A stretch of 62,327 nt of DNA from Aurantiacibacter xanthus (GTDB taxonomy: Bacteria; Pseudomonadota; Alphaproteobacteria; Sphingomonadales; Sphingomonadaceae), in NCBI RefSeq assembly GCF_003584015.1, contig NZ_QXFM01000102.1, forward strand, positions 1-62,327, read 5' to 3'. Position numbers and translations under genes: made by a program. Within the stretch, counting starts at the first letter, position 1. Each line of letters starts with the position of its first letter. Positions 9,724-18,890 of the stretch are shown here, piece after piece. The notes beneath the pieces are model-generated. The model searched no databases, was not told where the DNA came from, and saw nothing but the letters and a program-made list of their open reading frames with translations.

Positions 9724-10612
9724 TCCGCGCCGCACTTCGCCGCTTTGTATCCCCGGCGTCTTCTGGCGTCGGCACTCCGTTGCCCGCGAGATGGGAGCAT
9801 CGCACCGCCCCGTTCCTGCCCTGCTGACTGCTTTGGCGATTGCCGTTACGGCGTTCACGTCCGGCCCAGCGGCTATTGCTGGCGAGGAAGGCGGGGAACA
9901 ATCTGCCGGCGACCCCTTCTATTGCGGTGAACGGCGCCTCGGCACATGGTTCTATTGTGATCCTGCTCGGCGAGCACCGAAGGACAAGCCGGTGTCCCCG
10001 CCGGTGCCGGCGGCCGAACAGCTTGCTGCTGTCAGGTCCACGCTTGATGAGCTGAAGGCACGCGCGATCCTCGATCCAAGCGAGGAGAATGTTGTGGCCT
10101 ATGTCCGCTTCCAGCGCGAGCAGCTGGACCGCGCCTCGACCTTCTCCGACGTCTGGCAGCGGGCGATCTGGCAGCATCCGGACATGGACTACACTTTGCA
10201 ACGCCCGGTCTCGACATTGGGCAAACGGACATGGATCGATAACCGCAAGGCGGACCGCGACGCGGTTCTGACCCGCCTCGGTGAGCGTTATGGCCTGTTC
10301 TATTTTTACGCACAGAGCTGCGCCGCCTGCGATGTCGCTGGACCCATTCTGCGGTCGGTGGCGGACAGCCACCGTCTGACGGTGATGGCTGTGTCGATGG
10401 ACGGTGGCCCATCGAAGGATTTTCCCAACTATCTCGTCGACAGTGGCCAACGAGAGCGCATGGGCATCCCCGGCAAGGAAACCCCGGCGCTCGTCCTGTT
10501 CGACACGGTGACGAAGCGGACGATACCGGTAGGCTACGGCATCCTCTCGGCCGACGAGATCATGGACCGCATCTTCACGCTTACCAACATGACTGTGGGG
10601 AGTGATTTCTGA
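9695..10612 (+). CDS. traF: TraF, thioredoxin-like pilus assembly protein
   Basis: 305 aa if it starts at ATG 9695, overlapping traN by 29 nt. A start at ATG 9791 would put the signal sequence at the N-terminus and is also plausible. The C-terminal half is a thioredoxin fold, with YFYAQSCAACDVA (CxxC) and a PALVLFD strand. Unlike F TraF, the CxxC is retained. The protein is periplasmic and probably helps disulfide formation in TraN, TraU and TraH. The stop overlaps the traH start. Confidence 0.88.
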   Translation: MPDPLLAAADPRRTSPLCIPGVFWRRHSVAREMGASHRPVPALLTALAIAVTAFTSGPAAIAGEEGGEQSAGDPFYCGERRLGTWFYCDPARRAPKDKPVSPPVPAAEQLAAVRSTLDELKARAILDPSEENVVAYVRFQREQLDRASTFSDVWQRAIWQHPDMDYTLQRPVSTLGKRTWIDNRKADRDAVLTRLGERYGLFYFYAQSCAACDVAGPILRSVADSHRLTVMAVSMDGGPSKDFPNYLVDSGQRERMGIPGKETPALVLFDTVTKRTIPVGYGILSADEIMDRIFTLTNMTVGSDF

Positions 10613-12063
10613 TGAGCCATTCTCTTCGCTCCCGGTTCCGGTCTGCGGCGTCCGCGGCGGCCCTTCTTGCGTCGCTCCATCTCGCAGTGCCGTCGGCACA
10701 TGCCGGTGTGGCAAGCGAGATGAACGCGTTCTTCAACGACGCTGGCGGCGCGGCCAACGTCACCGGGCCCAGTGCCTTCGAAGGCCAGTCGGCGGGCTAC
10801 TATTCGCTTGGCAATCTGTGGACGCGCTTTCCCCAGAAGTCCGTTTCGCCGTTCAATCTGCAGCTGCCATCGGCCCGCGCGGGCTGCGGCGGCATCGATC
10901 TCTTCTCGGGCAGTTTCTCCTTCATCAACACGTCCGAGATCGTCGCCATGCTGAAGGCGACCGCCAACAATGCATTGGGTTTTGCCTTCAAGCTGGCGAT
11001 CGATTCCATCAGCCCCGAGATCGGCAAGGTGATGGACGAGTTCGCGCAAAAGGCACAGCTCCTGAACCAGATGAATATTTCGAGCTGCGAGACGGCGCAG
11101 GCGCTGGTCGGCGGTATTTGGCCGCAAATGGACACGACCCGCGCCACGATCTGCGAGGCGGTCGGGAACAGCCAGGGCATATTCTCTGATTGGGCGGCGG
11201 CCCGGCAGAACTGCAACAACGGCAATCGGCGAGATTCGACGATCGCGGCCAACAGCGATCCGGCAATGAAGGACCAACTCGTCGGCGAGCCGCACAACTA
11301 TACCTGGGAGGCGCTCCGCAAATCGCAAAAGTTCGGCGCGTTCGACAAGGAATTCAGCGAATACATCATGACGCTGGTAGGGACCGTCGTGACGCGACCT
11401 TCGACCGATCCAAGTGTCGGGGGCCAGGTGACGATGGTCGGGCCAGCTGAGGAAGCGGTCGTGACCGCGTTGCTGGACGGCACGTCAGGCGGCGCGACGG
11501 TCAACATCCTGCGCTGCGATGAAGAGACGCTATGTCTCAACATCTCGACCCAGACCCTCTCGATTCCTGAAAGCGCGGCATTGCGCCCGCGCATCGCCGC
11601 CATGATCAAGGATATCGCGACGAAGATCCGCACGGATGTGGCGATCGACGCGGCCGAAAAGCAATTGCTCAATATGTCGAGCATCCCGCTCTTCAAGATC
11701 CTCGCGGTGCAGTCGGCTGCACGCTACACGCTGACCGACGGCGAGATCCAGACGCTCGCCGAGATTGTCTCGGTCGATATCCTCAATGCCATGATCGACA
11801 ACATGCTTGATCGCGTCGAGCAGGCGAAGATCCACTATCAGACCTTCGACCAGGAAACCGCGGCGCAGTGGCGCCAGCAGATTGCGGCCACGCGGCAGAA
11901 ATTTCAGCAGCGCGGCGTGCGGCTCGATCAAAAGCTGCAAGTGACGATGCAGATCATCGATCGCTCGATCATGCTGGAATCGACGCTTCAGAACACGATG
12001 ACGCCGGGGATGTCGGCCGCGCTCAACTTCTCCCGCGGACTCAGCGCCCAAGGCTTGCAATAG
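10612..12063 (+). CDS. traH: TraH, conjugative pilus assembly protein
   Basis: 483 aa with a signal peptide ending at SAHA. Family segments include GCGGIDLFSGSFSFIN near residue 90 and ISSCETAQALVGG in the middle, with coiled-coil-like helices in the C-terminal third. The length is close to F TraH (458 aa). TraH is a periplasmic/outer-membrane-associated assembly factor that works with TraF, TraG, TraU and TrbI. It starts on the traF stop and is followed by a 20-nt gap with a ribosome site before traG. Confidence 0.93.
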   Translation: MSHSLRSRFRSAASAAALLASLHLAVPSAHAGVASEMNAFFNDAGGAANVTGPSAFEGQSAGYYSLGNLWTRFPQKSVSPFNLQLPSARAGCGGIDLFSGSFSFINTSEIVAMLKATANNALGFAFKLAIDSISPEIGKVMDEFAQKAQLLNQMNISSCETAQALVGGIWPQMDTTRATICEAVGNSQGIFSDWAAARQNCNNGNRRDSTIAANSDPAMKDQLVGEPHNYTWEALRKSQKFGAFDKEFSEYIMTLVGTVVTRPSTDPSVGGQVTMVGPAEEAVVTALLDGTSGGATVNILRCDEETLCLNISTQTLSIPESAALRPRIAAMIKDIATKIRTDVAIDAAEKQLLNMSSIPLFKILAVQSAARYTLTDGEIQTLAEIVSVDILNAMIDNMLDRVEQAKIHYQTFDQETAAQWRQQIAATRQKFQQRGVRLDQKLQVTMQIIDRSIMLESTLQNTMTPGMSAALNFSRGLSAQGLQ

Positions 12064-12083
12064 CAAGGAAGGGAAGGCCGGCC

Positions 12084-14879
12084 ATGCTCGAAGTCTTCAC
12101 GATCGGCGGCGGCGAATACTTCGTCAACACGTTCAACGCGGTTGCGGCCTGGGCTGGAGGAGGGGGCTACCGGTCGATGCTGCGCGTCGTCATGGTGATG
12201 GGCCTCATCTATTCGCTCCTCGTGGTGGCGTTCAACCTCGACTGGCGTGCCTGGCTGAACTGGTTCCTGCAGGCGACCGCGATCTACATGTGCCTGATGG
12301 TGCCCACCGTGGACATCAAGGTTACGGACCGCCTCAATCCTTCGCTGGCACCGGCGACGATCGACAATGTTCCAATCGGACTTGGGGTGATCGCCAGCTT
12401 CACAAGCCAGGTAGGCGACTATCTGACCCGCACCGCCGAGACGGTGTTCGTCATGCCGACATCGCTTAATTATACCACCAACGGCATGGTCTATGGCGCG
12501 CGGCTGTTCGATGCGACGCGCAACCTGCGTATCCGCGATGCCGAGTTTTCGACCAACCTTGAGGAGCATTTCAAGGCATGCGTCTTCTATGACGTGATGC
12601 TCGGCTTCAAGTCGATGACGGACCTCGCCAACTCTCCGGATCTGTGGGCCGCGATTGGTCCCGGTTCACCGGCGCGCTCGCAGATCTGGATTACGCGCGT
12701 TTCGGGTGGCGGCGTCGAAAGTCATATCCGGACATGCAACGATGCCTATTCGGCGCTCGATGGGCAGTGGACGCCGATGATCGAGGCCAACCTGCTGATC
12801 TGGGGTAAGGAACTCTATCCCAGGCTCAGCAATGCACTGGCCGCCCAGAAGCTGCGCGACGACGTGCCGGTGATCACCCAGGCCTTCACCGGAACCGCGG
12901 GCGGCCATGTGAGCATCCTGCGGCAAAGCACCGCGATCAACGCTTTCATGCAGGCGCGCAATTCGATGTCCGGGAGTACCGGCGCGGCGGCGATCGACAC
13001 ATTCGCTATGACACGGGCCGATATCCAGGCGCGCAATACGTACGGCTCGATCGCGCAGCAGGCAATGAGCTGGGTTCCTATTCTCAACGTCGTGCTGACC
13101 GTCGTCTTTTTCGCGATGTTCCCGGTCATCTTTCCGCTGTTCCTCATGCCGCGAACCGGCGTACCGACGCTCAAGGGCTACACGGCAGGATTCTTTTACC
13201 TGGCCGCCTGGGGTCCGCTCTACGTCGTGCTGCACATGATCATCATGAGCCGGGCAACCGGCTCGGCCGCGGCAATGGCACCCAGCGGCGTGACGCTCTC
13301 GACCTATGCGGGAATCGGCGCGGTCAATGAGGAAACCGCGACGATCGCGGGCTTCCTCCTGATGAGCGTGCCATTCCTCGCAGCGGGGATGGCTCGCGGC
13401 GCGATGGGGATCGCGAGCCATTCGATGGCGATGCTGGCCCCCGCACAGAATGCCGCCGAAGCGGCGGCGCTCGAGCAGACGACGGGAAACTACTCCTACG
13501 GAAATGTCAGTTACGCCAACAGTTCGGCCAATATGCGCCAGTCGGATCAATGGTCGACGGCGCCGAGCTACATGGCCGGCATTCCGAGATTGGATTACCG
13601 CGCCGACAACGGGGCGATCATCTCGAGCTATGGCAACGGCCAGGAAGTCATCGACACGACGGGGGCAATCTCGCGGCTTGCGTTCACGCCGACCATGTCG
13701 ACGAACAGTGTCGCCGAGATGCGCGAAGTTGCCTCCGAGGCAAGACGGCAGGCGGAATCCTACCGCAACACGGCAAGCACTCTCCTTACTGCCACCGATC
13801 GGGACGCGTCGGTTCACACGCGCTCCAGCGAAACGACGTCAGGCGTCGAAAGCGCCAGTGGCTCCCAATCGGCCACGTCGGTCGATCGCTTCGATCGCCG
13901 AACCGCCAATACGTCCGAAGGGATCGAGCAATCAAATGCCGACACCGACCGCTTCTCGGTCACGGACAACCGCGGGCGCCAAGCCATAGTGCAACAATCC
14001 GTCGAAGGCTCTGTCGGCGCCGGAACGGGCGGTCGCGGGCGCGCCGGTGGCGGTAGTCCGCTGTCTGGCTCGCTGGGTGCGAGCGTTGGTGGACGTGGCA
14101 TGCAACAATCCGACCTCAGCCACTCGACTAATCGCAATATTTCAAGCGAGGATCGCAGCGCAGCGTCGAGCAGCTTCCGCGACGATCATGCGAGCGGCTC
14201 CAGCGCCAGTGAGTCCGCCGGCACCTATGATCGTTCGGGCAGTTTCAGCCGGTCGTCCATTACGGACTCCAGCGCGAGGATTTCCGAAGAAAGCCTTGCT
14301 CTTGCTCAATCTTACCAACGATCGGCCGAGAAACTCGACGAGATCGCGCAATCCCTGTCGCGCGACGCCAGCTATGCGGAATCCCATGGGCTCAATCTCA
14401 GCGAAAACCTGAGCCAGGATCTGGCCCAATGGTATCGCGCGGAGCAGGCGCGTAACCCAGCAATCAATGTCCCCGACCTCTGGGCCACTGACTTGTCGGC
14501 GCATGATCGCGCCACGCGCAGCGCGATGATCGAAAGGTGGATGGATGATCGTCTCGATACCATCCGCAATGAAATCCGATCGGAGCTTCATGAACCGAAT
14601 CTCGTGTCTGTTCAGCGTCCCGATGTCGCATCCGAGAGCGACGTCCGTGGTCACTACACACCTTCAGGAGGTGGCCGGCGACCCTCGGGCCCGGGAGGCG
14701 GAAACGATCCCGGCGCGGCTGCCGCGATCATCAATGAGGGTCGAAAGGAAATCGATGAAGGTCGCGCTGCTGCGCAGACGGGAAGAGCTGTCAACAGGCA
14801 AGGGGGATCACGTGCGAGGTCGGAAGTGTCGGACAGTCACAACGTCGGCTTCTTCAACGATCCAAAGTTACGCGAATGA
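12084..14879 (+). CDS. traG: TraG, pilus assembly and mating-pair stabilisation protein
   Basis: 931 aa from ATG 12084 with AAGGAAGGGAAGG upstream; the longer frame starting inside traH is not used. The N-terminal TraG-N domain has several TM segments (about residues 30-75 and 330-460), followed by a long Ser/Ala/Gln-rich hydrophilic periplasmic region to the end. Length is almost that of F TraG (938 aa). The N-terminal part acts in pilus assembly; the C-terminal part contributes to mating-pair stabilisation and entry exclusion in F. It is the last conventional gene of the operon. Confidence 0.93.
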   Translation: MLEVFTIGGGEYFVNTFNAVAAWAGGGGYRSMLRVVMVMGLIYSLLVVAFNLDWRAWLNWFLQATAIYMCLMVPTVDIKVTDRLNPSLAPATIDNVPIGLGVIASFTSQVGDYLTRTAETVFVMPTSLNYTTNGMVYGARLFDATRNLRIRDAEFSTNLEEHFKACVFYDVMLGFKSMTDLANSPDLWAAIGPGSPARSQIWITRVSGGGVESHIRTCNDAYSALDGQWTPMIEANLLIWGKELYPRLSNALAAQKLRDDVPVITQAFTGTAGGHVSILRQSTAINAFMQARNSMSGSTGAAAIDTFAMTRADIQARNTYGSIAQQAMSWVPILNVVLTVVFFAMFPVIFPLFLMPRTGVPTLKGYTAGFFYLAAWGPLYVVLHMIIMSRATGSAAAMAPSGVTLSTYAGIGAVNEETATIAGFLLMSVPFLAAGMARGAMGIASHSMAMLAPAQNAAEAAALEQTTGNYSYGNVSYANSSANMRQSDQWSTAPSYMAGIPRLDYRADNGAIISSYGNGQEVIDTTGAISRLAFTPTMSTNSVAEMREVASEARRQAESYRNTASTLLTATDRDASVHTRSSETTSGVESASGSQSATSVDRFDRRTANTSEGIEQSNADTDRFSVTDNRGRQAIVQQSVEGSVGAGTGGRGRAGGGSPLSGSLGASVGGRGMQQSDLSHSTNRNISSEDRSAASSSFRDDHASGSSASESAGTYDRSGSFSRSSITDSSARISEESLALAQSYQRSAEKLDEIAQSLSRDASYAESHGLNLSENLSQDLAQWYRAEQARNPAINVPDLWATDLSAHDRATRSAMIERWMDDRLDTIRNEIRSELHEPNLVSVQRPDVASESDVRGHYTPSGGGRRPSGPGGGNDPGAAAAIINEGRKEIDEGRAAAQTGRAVNRQGGSRARSEVSDSHNVGFFNDPKLRE

Positions 14880-14885
14880 CGCATC

Positions 14886-15098
14886 CTACATGACGCTTGA
14901 GAGAAATCCGAAAAACGCCACGAGCGCTACCACAAACGCAATTGCGAGGGCGAGCTGCCATGACGACTGCGGAGCCGCGAAAGTCTCGTCCGCATTTACT
15001 CCGGGCACGACTTCATCCCAGTCCGTTTCCCACGAATACACGGGACCGCCAGCGCTGTCTTTTGTCGCGTTATACGTGCCCCAGTCGAACCGGCTCAT
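14886..15098 (-). CDS. Small C-terminally anchored membrane protein, convergent to traG
   Basis: 70 aa from the ATG at 15098, which has the ribosome site GGAGGT seven nt upstream; an in-frame ATG further upstream lacks this. The soluble N-terminal half is acidic and aromatic (SRFDWGTYN, ETDWDEVVPG). One hydrophobic segment near the C-terminus (LALAIAFVVALVAFFGFL) suggests a tail anchor. It is on the strand opposite to the tra operon and ends 6 nt from the traG stop. No family recognised. Confidence 0.6.
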   Translation of the reverse strand: MSRFDWGTYNATKDSAGGPVYSWETDWDEVVPGVNADETFAAPQSSWQLALAIAFVVALVAFFGFLSSVM

Positions 15099-15190
15099 CG
15101 AACCTACCTCCGAGATTGAACATAGCACGAACGACAGCAATCTCAAACATTGGAACTGGCTCGCAACGAATAATCCGCATCGGAGGAAAA

Positions 15191-15400
15191 GTGACTAAAC
15201 AGAAGAGATCAGAAATCGAGAAGCTGCTGGGCGATCCTGCGACTAGCTTCTGGCTCAAGGCCGCGCTGCGCGCCGCATTGACGCGCGATCCGATCGATGC
15301 CGAGCGGGATGCCGGCACACTCTACCTCGTGCTGCGCTGCCGAGCTGAGCAAGCGTTGAAAGGTGACTTTGTGACAGCTCGGCCTCGCCTTGGCCGCTAG
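15191..15400 (+). CDS. Small conserved-looking protein after traG
   Basis: 69 aa from GTG 15191 with the near-perfect ribosome site CGGAGG just upstream. The sequence is helical and charged (KQKRSEIEKLLGDP, AALTRDPIDAERDAG), with no TM segment or known motif. It seems to be a cytoplasmic accessory protein of the transfer region. No function can be assigned. Confidence 0.6.
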   Translation: MTKQKRSEIEKLLGDPATSFWLKAALRAALTRDPIDAERDAGTLYLVLRCRAEQALKGDFVTARPRLGR

Positions 15401-15432
15401 CGCGCGCCCCTCAGAAAGCGAAGGAGACGAAG

Positions 15433-15633
15433 ATAGCGTGGGAATTCGAACAGGCCGGCAAGTTCGGCAGCGAGAAGGCAGCGGATGACTATGCCCGCCG
15501 CAACAATCTCGATCCGCGCGATGTCCAGATCGCCCGTAGGGGCAGTGAGGTCGAGCTCAACATCCGCCGGTCCGCGCTCGACGGTCGCAGCCTGCGCGAC
15601 AATGGCGAGGGCCGGCGCGACGGCTGGTTCTAG
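15433..15633 (+). CDS. Small protein with apparent non-canonical ATA start
   Basis: An open frame of 66 aa begins at ATA, six nt after AAGGAGACG, an excellent ribosome site. There is no ATG, GTG or TTG in this frame near the ribosome site. The peptide (AWEFEQAGKFGSEKAADDY at the start, DGWF at the end) has the composition of a real protein, with balanced charge and little bias. Either ATA is used as a rare start, or the original ATG has been mutated and the gene is silent. No family recognised. Confidence 0.45.
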   Translation: MAWEFEQAGKFGSEKAADDYARRNNLDPRDVQIARRGSEVELNIRRSALDGRSLRDNGEGRRDGWF

Positions 15634-15658
15634 CGCGGGATGAGGCAGGACAGAGCCG

Positions 15659-16339
15659 ATGGGCATTCTCGAGGATGCTGCCGAGGGAGCGCGGCAAGCC
15701 GTCGAAGCAATGAAGGCTGCGAGCCAAGCAAGTGACGACACGACCGTCAATACGGTGCTTTCCCTCTTGTCTGCGCAGGAGGAGGAGGTTGTTCGCTATC
15801 GCTATGGGCTTGGGAGGGAACATCTCAAGACGTTTCGCCAGATCGGCGAAGCCATGGGTCTTTCCGCACAACGCGTTGGGCAGATCGAGCATAAGGCACG
15901 GCGCAGGCTGAGCTGGTTCGTTCGATGTGTCGGGCCAATCGGCAGTCCGGCCTTTGCGCGCTATTCGAGTGAGACATTAGCCCGACGGGCCGAGATAGAG
16001 CGCCTCAGAAGAGAGCGGATTGAGCAAGAAGCTGCGACCAAAGCCCGGCGTCGGGCGGAAAAGGCCGAGCGCGATGAAGTGCGTCGCGCGAGGGCGCGGT
16101 CGAAAGCGTGGCAGCGCAAGATCGACACCTTGGTGATGGAGCGGGATGCGGTGGCAGGGACAATAGCACGCCTTCGCGACCGCATCAGCGAGATCGAACG
16201 GCGCGGCTGGCTCGCGCGGTACATCCTTCCTCATGATAGGGTCTTGGCGCGATTATATGCCAAATTGGCCGATCTTGAGGCGAAAGTCAAAGCGGCCGGC
16301 TCTGGGATTGCGAGGCTTCGCGCGTCGCCACCGTCCTAA
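15659..16339 (+). CDS. Orphan sigma-region-4-like HTH protein with coiled-coil tail
   Basis: 226 aa. Residues about 35-90 look like sigma-70 region 4: SAQEEEVVRYRYGL, then TFRQIGEAMGLSAQRVGQIE, a region 4.2-type helix-turn-helix. No region 2 (core binding, -10 recognition) is visible. The rest is a long Arg/Glu-rich coiled coil (residues about 105-215). It may be a DNA-binding regulator of transfer rather than a true sigma factor. It lies between the end of the tra region and the toxin-antitoxin pair. Confidence 0.65.
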   Translation: MGILEDAAEGARQAVEAMKAASQASDDTTVNTVLSLLSAQEEEVVRYRYGLGREHLKTFRQIGEAMGLSAQRVGQIEHKARRRLSWFVRCVGPIGSPAFARYSSETLARRAEIERLRRERIEQEAATKARRRAEKAERDEVRRARARSKAWQRKIDTLVMERDAVAGTIARLRDRISEIERRGWLARYILPHDRVLARLYAKLADLEAKVKAAGSGIARLRASPPS

Positions 16340-16392
16340 TGGCTGATCGCTCAGACGCTATACGCACCCTCAAGAGGGCGCAAAAGGGAGAA

Positions 16393-16440
16393 ATGTTCAG
16401 ATTTCGTTCTTATCTTGATTTTTGCTCAGATATTGAACAT
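16393..16440. promoter_or_regulatory. Inverted repeat upstream of the Xre/RES operon
   Basis: ATGTTCA at 16393-16399 and TGAACAT at 16434-16440 form a perfect 7-bp inverted repeat around an AT-rich 34-nt spacer with promoter-like TTCTTATCTTGATTTTTG. The antitoxin start follows 30 nt later after AAAGGAGA. Type II antitoxins of this class bind such sites to repress their own operon, so this is a reasonable operator. The promoter elements themselves are not distinct. Confidence 0.45.
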
Positions 16441-16469
16441 ATCTCCTGTCGAAAGGAGATCAGGTTCTC

Positions 16470-16856
16470 ATGGCGAGCGCATCGCATGACACGGCGAAAG
16501 GCCGCAAGGATCTCACGGGGCCGGCGCTCCGGACGTTCTTCCGTATCGCGGAGGCCTGGGGCCTCAAGGAGCCTGAGCAGATGAGCCTGCTCGGGCTCGA
16601 CAGCCGTTCGACGTTGCAGGCTTGGAAGCGCGGGGCGGTCGCCGCGATCCCCAAGGATGCACTAGAACGCATCTCCTACATCCTCGGAATCTACAAAGGC
16701 CTGCATATTCTCTTGCCCAAGACGGCGGATGAGTGGGTCCGCAAGCCGAACATGGCAGCCCTGTTCGGCGGCGGTTCCGCGCTCCAGCGCATGACGTCGG
16801 GCAATGTCGCCGATCTCTATGTGGTGCGCCAATATATCGACGCGCAGCGCGGCTAG
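16470..16856 (+). CDS. Xre/MbcA/ParS-type antitoxin
   Basis: 128 aa. The N-terminal half is helical and HTH-like (TGPALRTFFRIAEAWGL). The C-terminal half has the Xre/MbcA/ParS toxin-binding domain pattern, ending in a GGGSALQRM and VRQYIDAQRG segment typical of partners of RES toxins. It is directly followed by the RES gene (2-nt gap) and preceded by an inverted repeat and the ribosome site AAAGGAGA. It probably neutralises the toxin and represses the pair. Role: maintenance of the element. Confidence 0.85.
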   Translation: MASASHDTAKGRKDLTGPALRTFFRIAEAWGLKEPEQMSLLGLDSRSTLQAWKRGAVAAIPKDALERISYILGIYKGLHILLPKTADEWVRKPNMAALFGGGSALQRMTSGNVADLYVVRQYIDAQRG

Positions 16857-16858
16857 GG

Positions 16859-17542
16859 GTGGATATTCCTGTCGCAGCCGTCCGGTGGCATCCCTGCTAC
16901 CGGATCGTGCCCAGCCGTTTTCCGCCTATCGCCTTGTTCGAGGCCGTCGCCGACCCGGCCGACCTCGACGCGGTCTTCCAGATCGAGGCGATGACCAACG
17001 ATCGGCTGCGCGAGGAGGCCGGCGACCTTGCGCTCGTTCCGATCGAGGACAGGGTGTCTGGTCCTGGCACGTCGCCGATCATGGCTGCTTTCACCCACCT
17101 CAATCCGCTTGGCGATCGCTTCACCGACGGATCTTACGGTGTCTTCTATGCAAGCTTGGCCCTGGAAACCGCGATTGCCGAAACGGCCTGGCATCGCACG
17201 CGCTTTCTCATGGCTACCGAAGAACCGGCGCAGGAACTGGACATGCGGGTCTATGCGGTCGACCTGACCGCCGACATACATGACATTCGCGCGATGCGCG
17301 AAAGCCATCCCGATCTTTATGATCCGGCGAACTATGCGATGTCGCAGGCGCTCGCCCGTGACCTGCGCGGCGCTGGCTCGGATGGTATCCTCTACGGGAG
17401 CGTGCGTGACGAAAGCGGGGAATGCGTGGCGGTATTCCGCCCCCGGCTTCTGTCCAATTGCCGCCAGGAACGCCACCTCTGCTATGTCTGGGATGGCCGG
17501 GTCATATCGACCGTCTACGAGAAGCGGAATCTCGAAGTCTGA
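16859..17542 (+). CDS. RES-domain toxin (NAD+-degrading family)
   Basis: 227 aa from GTG 16859 just after the antitoxin stop. RES hallmarks: an early YRIVPSRFPP segment, then DGSYGVFYASLALETAIAE with the conserved Glu, and a late segment YANYAMSQ-like region with DGILYGSVRD. RES toxins such as MbcT are NAD+ phosphorylases or glycohydrolases that arrest growth by depleting NAD+. Genetic linkage to the Xre/MbcA-type antitoxin makes this a type II addiction module. It converges on the recombinase gene. Confidence 0.87.
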   Translation: MDIPVAAVRWHPCYRIVPSRFPPIALFEAVADPADLDAVFQIEAMTNDRLREEAGDLALVPIEDRVSGPGTSPIMAAFTHLNPLGDRFTDGSYGVFYASLALETAIAETAWHRTRFLMATEEPAQELDMRVYAVDLTADIHDIRAMRESHPDLYDPANYAMSQALARDLRGAGSDGILYGSVRDESGECVAVFRPRLLSNCRQERHLCYVWDGRVISTVYEKRNLEV

Positions 17543-17562
17543 GTGGGCCGCGGAAATTAGCG

Positions 17563-18762
17563 TCATCTGCGAACCCTCGAGAGCACCCGCGCTGCGACAT
17601 TGCTGCGCACCGCGAGCTTTCGGCCGTAGCGCAGCGCGGTGGTCGGCGAGCTCCAGCGCAGCGCTTGGGCAATGCCAGCGCCGTCCTCACCCGCCGCAAA
17701 AAGATCCTGGGTCAAGCCGACGCGCAGCGAATGGGTGGACAAGGCCTTCACCGCGTCGGTTAACTTGCCTGCGGGCAATGTCACCAGTCCCTGCTCATAA
17801 GCTGCATAAGCCACGCGGCGATAGATGCCGTTGACACCCTGCCGCGTCAGGGGCGCCGTTCCAATGGAATAGGTCGTTCGCGCCAGGGCGGTTTCCGGTT
17901 CGGCTTCCCGCGCGCGCCGCCGGTCGACGCCGACCCTGCGGAACAGAGGGCCTTCTTTGATGCCGCTTGCTTCGAGCCACGCGCCAACCCGCCGCATCGT
18001 CTCAGCCGACAGCCATGCCCAGGCGCCTTCCTGCTCCTGGTCGGTCTTGGAGAAGGGGATGAACAGCGTCGCCGAACCATCCTCCTGCGGATCGATATGC
18101 AATCCTTCCACCACAGTGAGTTCGCTGACACGCAAGCCCGCATCATAGCCAAGCGATAGCAGGGCAGCGTCCCGCAGGCCCTGAAGGTCGCCGCCACAAG
18201 CGTCGAGCATGGCGGTCAGGGTGAAGCCCTTTGCGGCATGGGGATCAAGCGCCTTGCCCAGCCGCAGAGGGGTCGCCTGTCGCTGGAGCGCACCTCTACG
18301 CCGGCGGACGGCCTTCAGTGCATCGCGGACCATCGGGGCATCGGTCGGCGCGGCGGGCGAGGCCAAACCCATCAGCCGGTGGACCGAGCCAAGGCTCGCG
18401 ATCCGCCGCGCCAGCGTTGCGGGCTTTTTGCCCCTGATGTCGAGCGCGTTCACATAGCGCACCATATCTTCGGGATCGGCGGGCAATGGCGTGCGGCCTT
18501 CCTCGCCGCACCAGTCGCGCCAGCAGTCGAGATCGGAGGCTATCGCCGCTTTCGATGCATCAGCCATGGCCGCCAGCGCGGTTTCGAGCCCGAGCTGGCT
18601 GATCGGCGGCAGGTCGGGCGGAACGATGCTGCCGATCGCGCGCAGCAGCCGTGCATCGACCGGTTCCGCCTCCGCTTTGCGCGAACGCGTCGGGAGCGCC
18701 GCATCCTGCGTTCTTACGACGATAATCTCTCCCTTGGAGAGTTCCGCGGGTTCCTCAGCCAT
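17563..18762 (-). CDS. Tyrosine recombinase/integrase
   Basis: 399 aa. An N-terminal SAM-like core-binding domain (residues about 65-170) is followed by the catalytic domain. The catalytic residues look complete: Arg in DAGLRVSEL, Lys in PFSKTDQE, His-x-x-Arg in STHSLRVGL and the Tyr nucleophile in TALRYGRKL. It is not of the P4-phage type. Two strong palindromes lie upstream of its start (18809-18919) and might be its crossover or operator sites. It may resolve multimers or integrate the element. Confidence 0.88.
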   Translation of the reverse strand: MAEEPAELSKGEIIVVRTQDAALPTRSRKAEAEPVDARLLRAIGSIVPPDLPPISQLGLETALAAMADASKAAIASDLDCWRDWCGEEGRTPLPADPEDMVRYVNALDIRGKKPATLARRIASLGSVHRLMGLASPAAPTDAPMVRDALKAVRRRRGALQRQATPLRLGKALDPHAAKGFTLTAMLDACGGDLQGLRDAALLSLGYDAGLRVSELTVVEGLHIDPQEDGSATLFIPFSKTDQEQEGAWAWLSAETMRRVGAWLEASGIKEGPLFRRVGVDRRRAREAEPETALARTTYSIGTAPLTRQGVNGIYRRVAYAAYEQGLVTLPAGKLTDAVKALSTHSLRVGLTQDLFAAGEDGAGIAQALRWSSPTTALRYGRKLAVRSNVAARVLSRVRR

Positions 18763-18808
18763 TAGCGGCCAGCGTACCCCCAGGCTTTGTCAGGGTGCGG
18801 CACAAAGC

Positions 18809-18826
18809 GCGGCACATCTGTGCCGC
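18809..18826. repeat. Palindrome GCGGCACA-TC-TGTGCCGC
   Basis: Perfect 8-bp arms with a 2-nt centre. A further GCGGCAC copy precedes it at 18797-18803, so the half-site occurs three times in 30 bp. It lies 47 nt upstream of the recombinase start. Candidate recombinase or repressor binding site. Confidence 0.5.
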
Positions 18827-18890
18827 ATGGTTTATCCTGGCTCGTCATCATCGGTGAATTTGCCCTTCCCTGCCGCTTTCGCAACCATAT

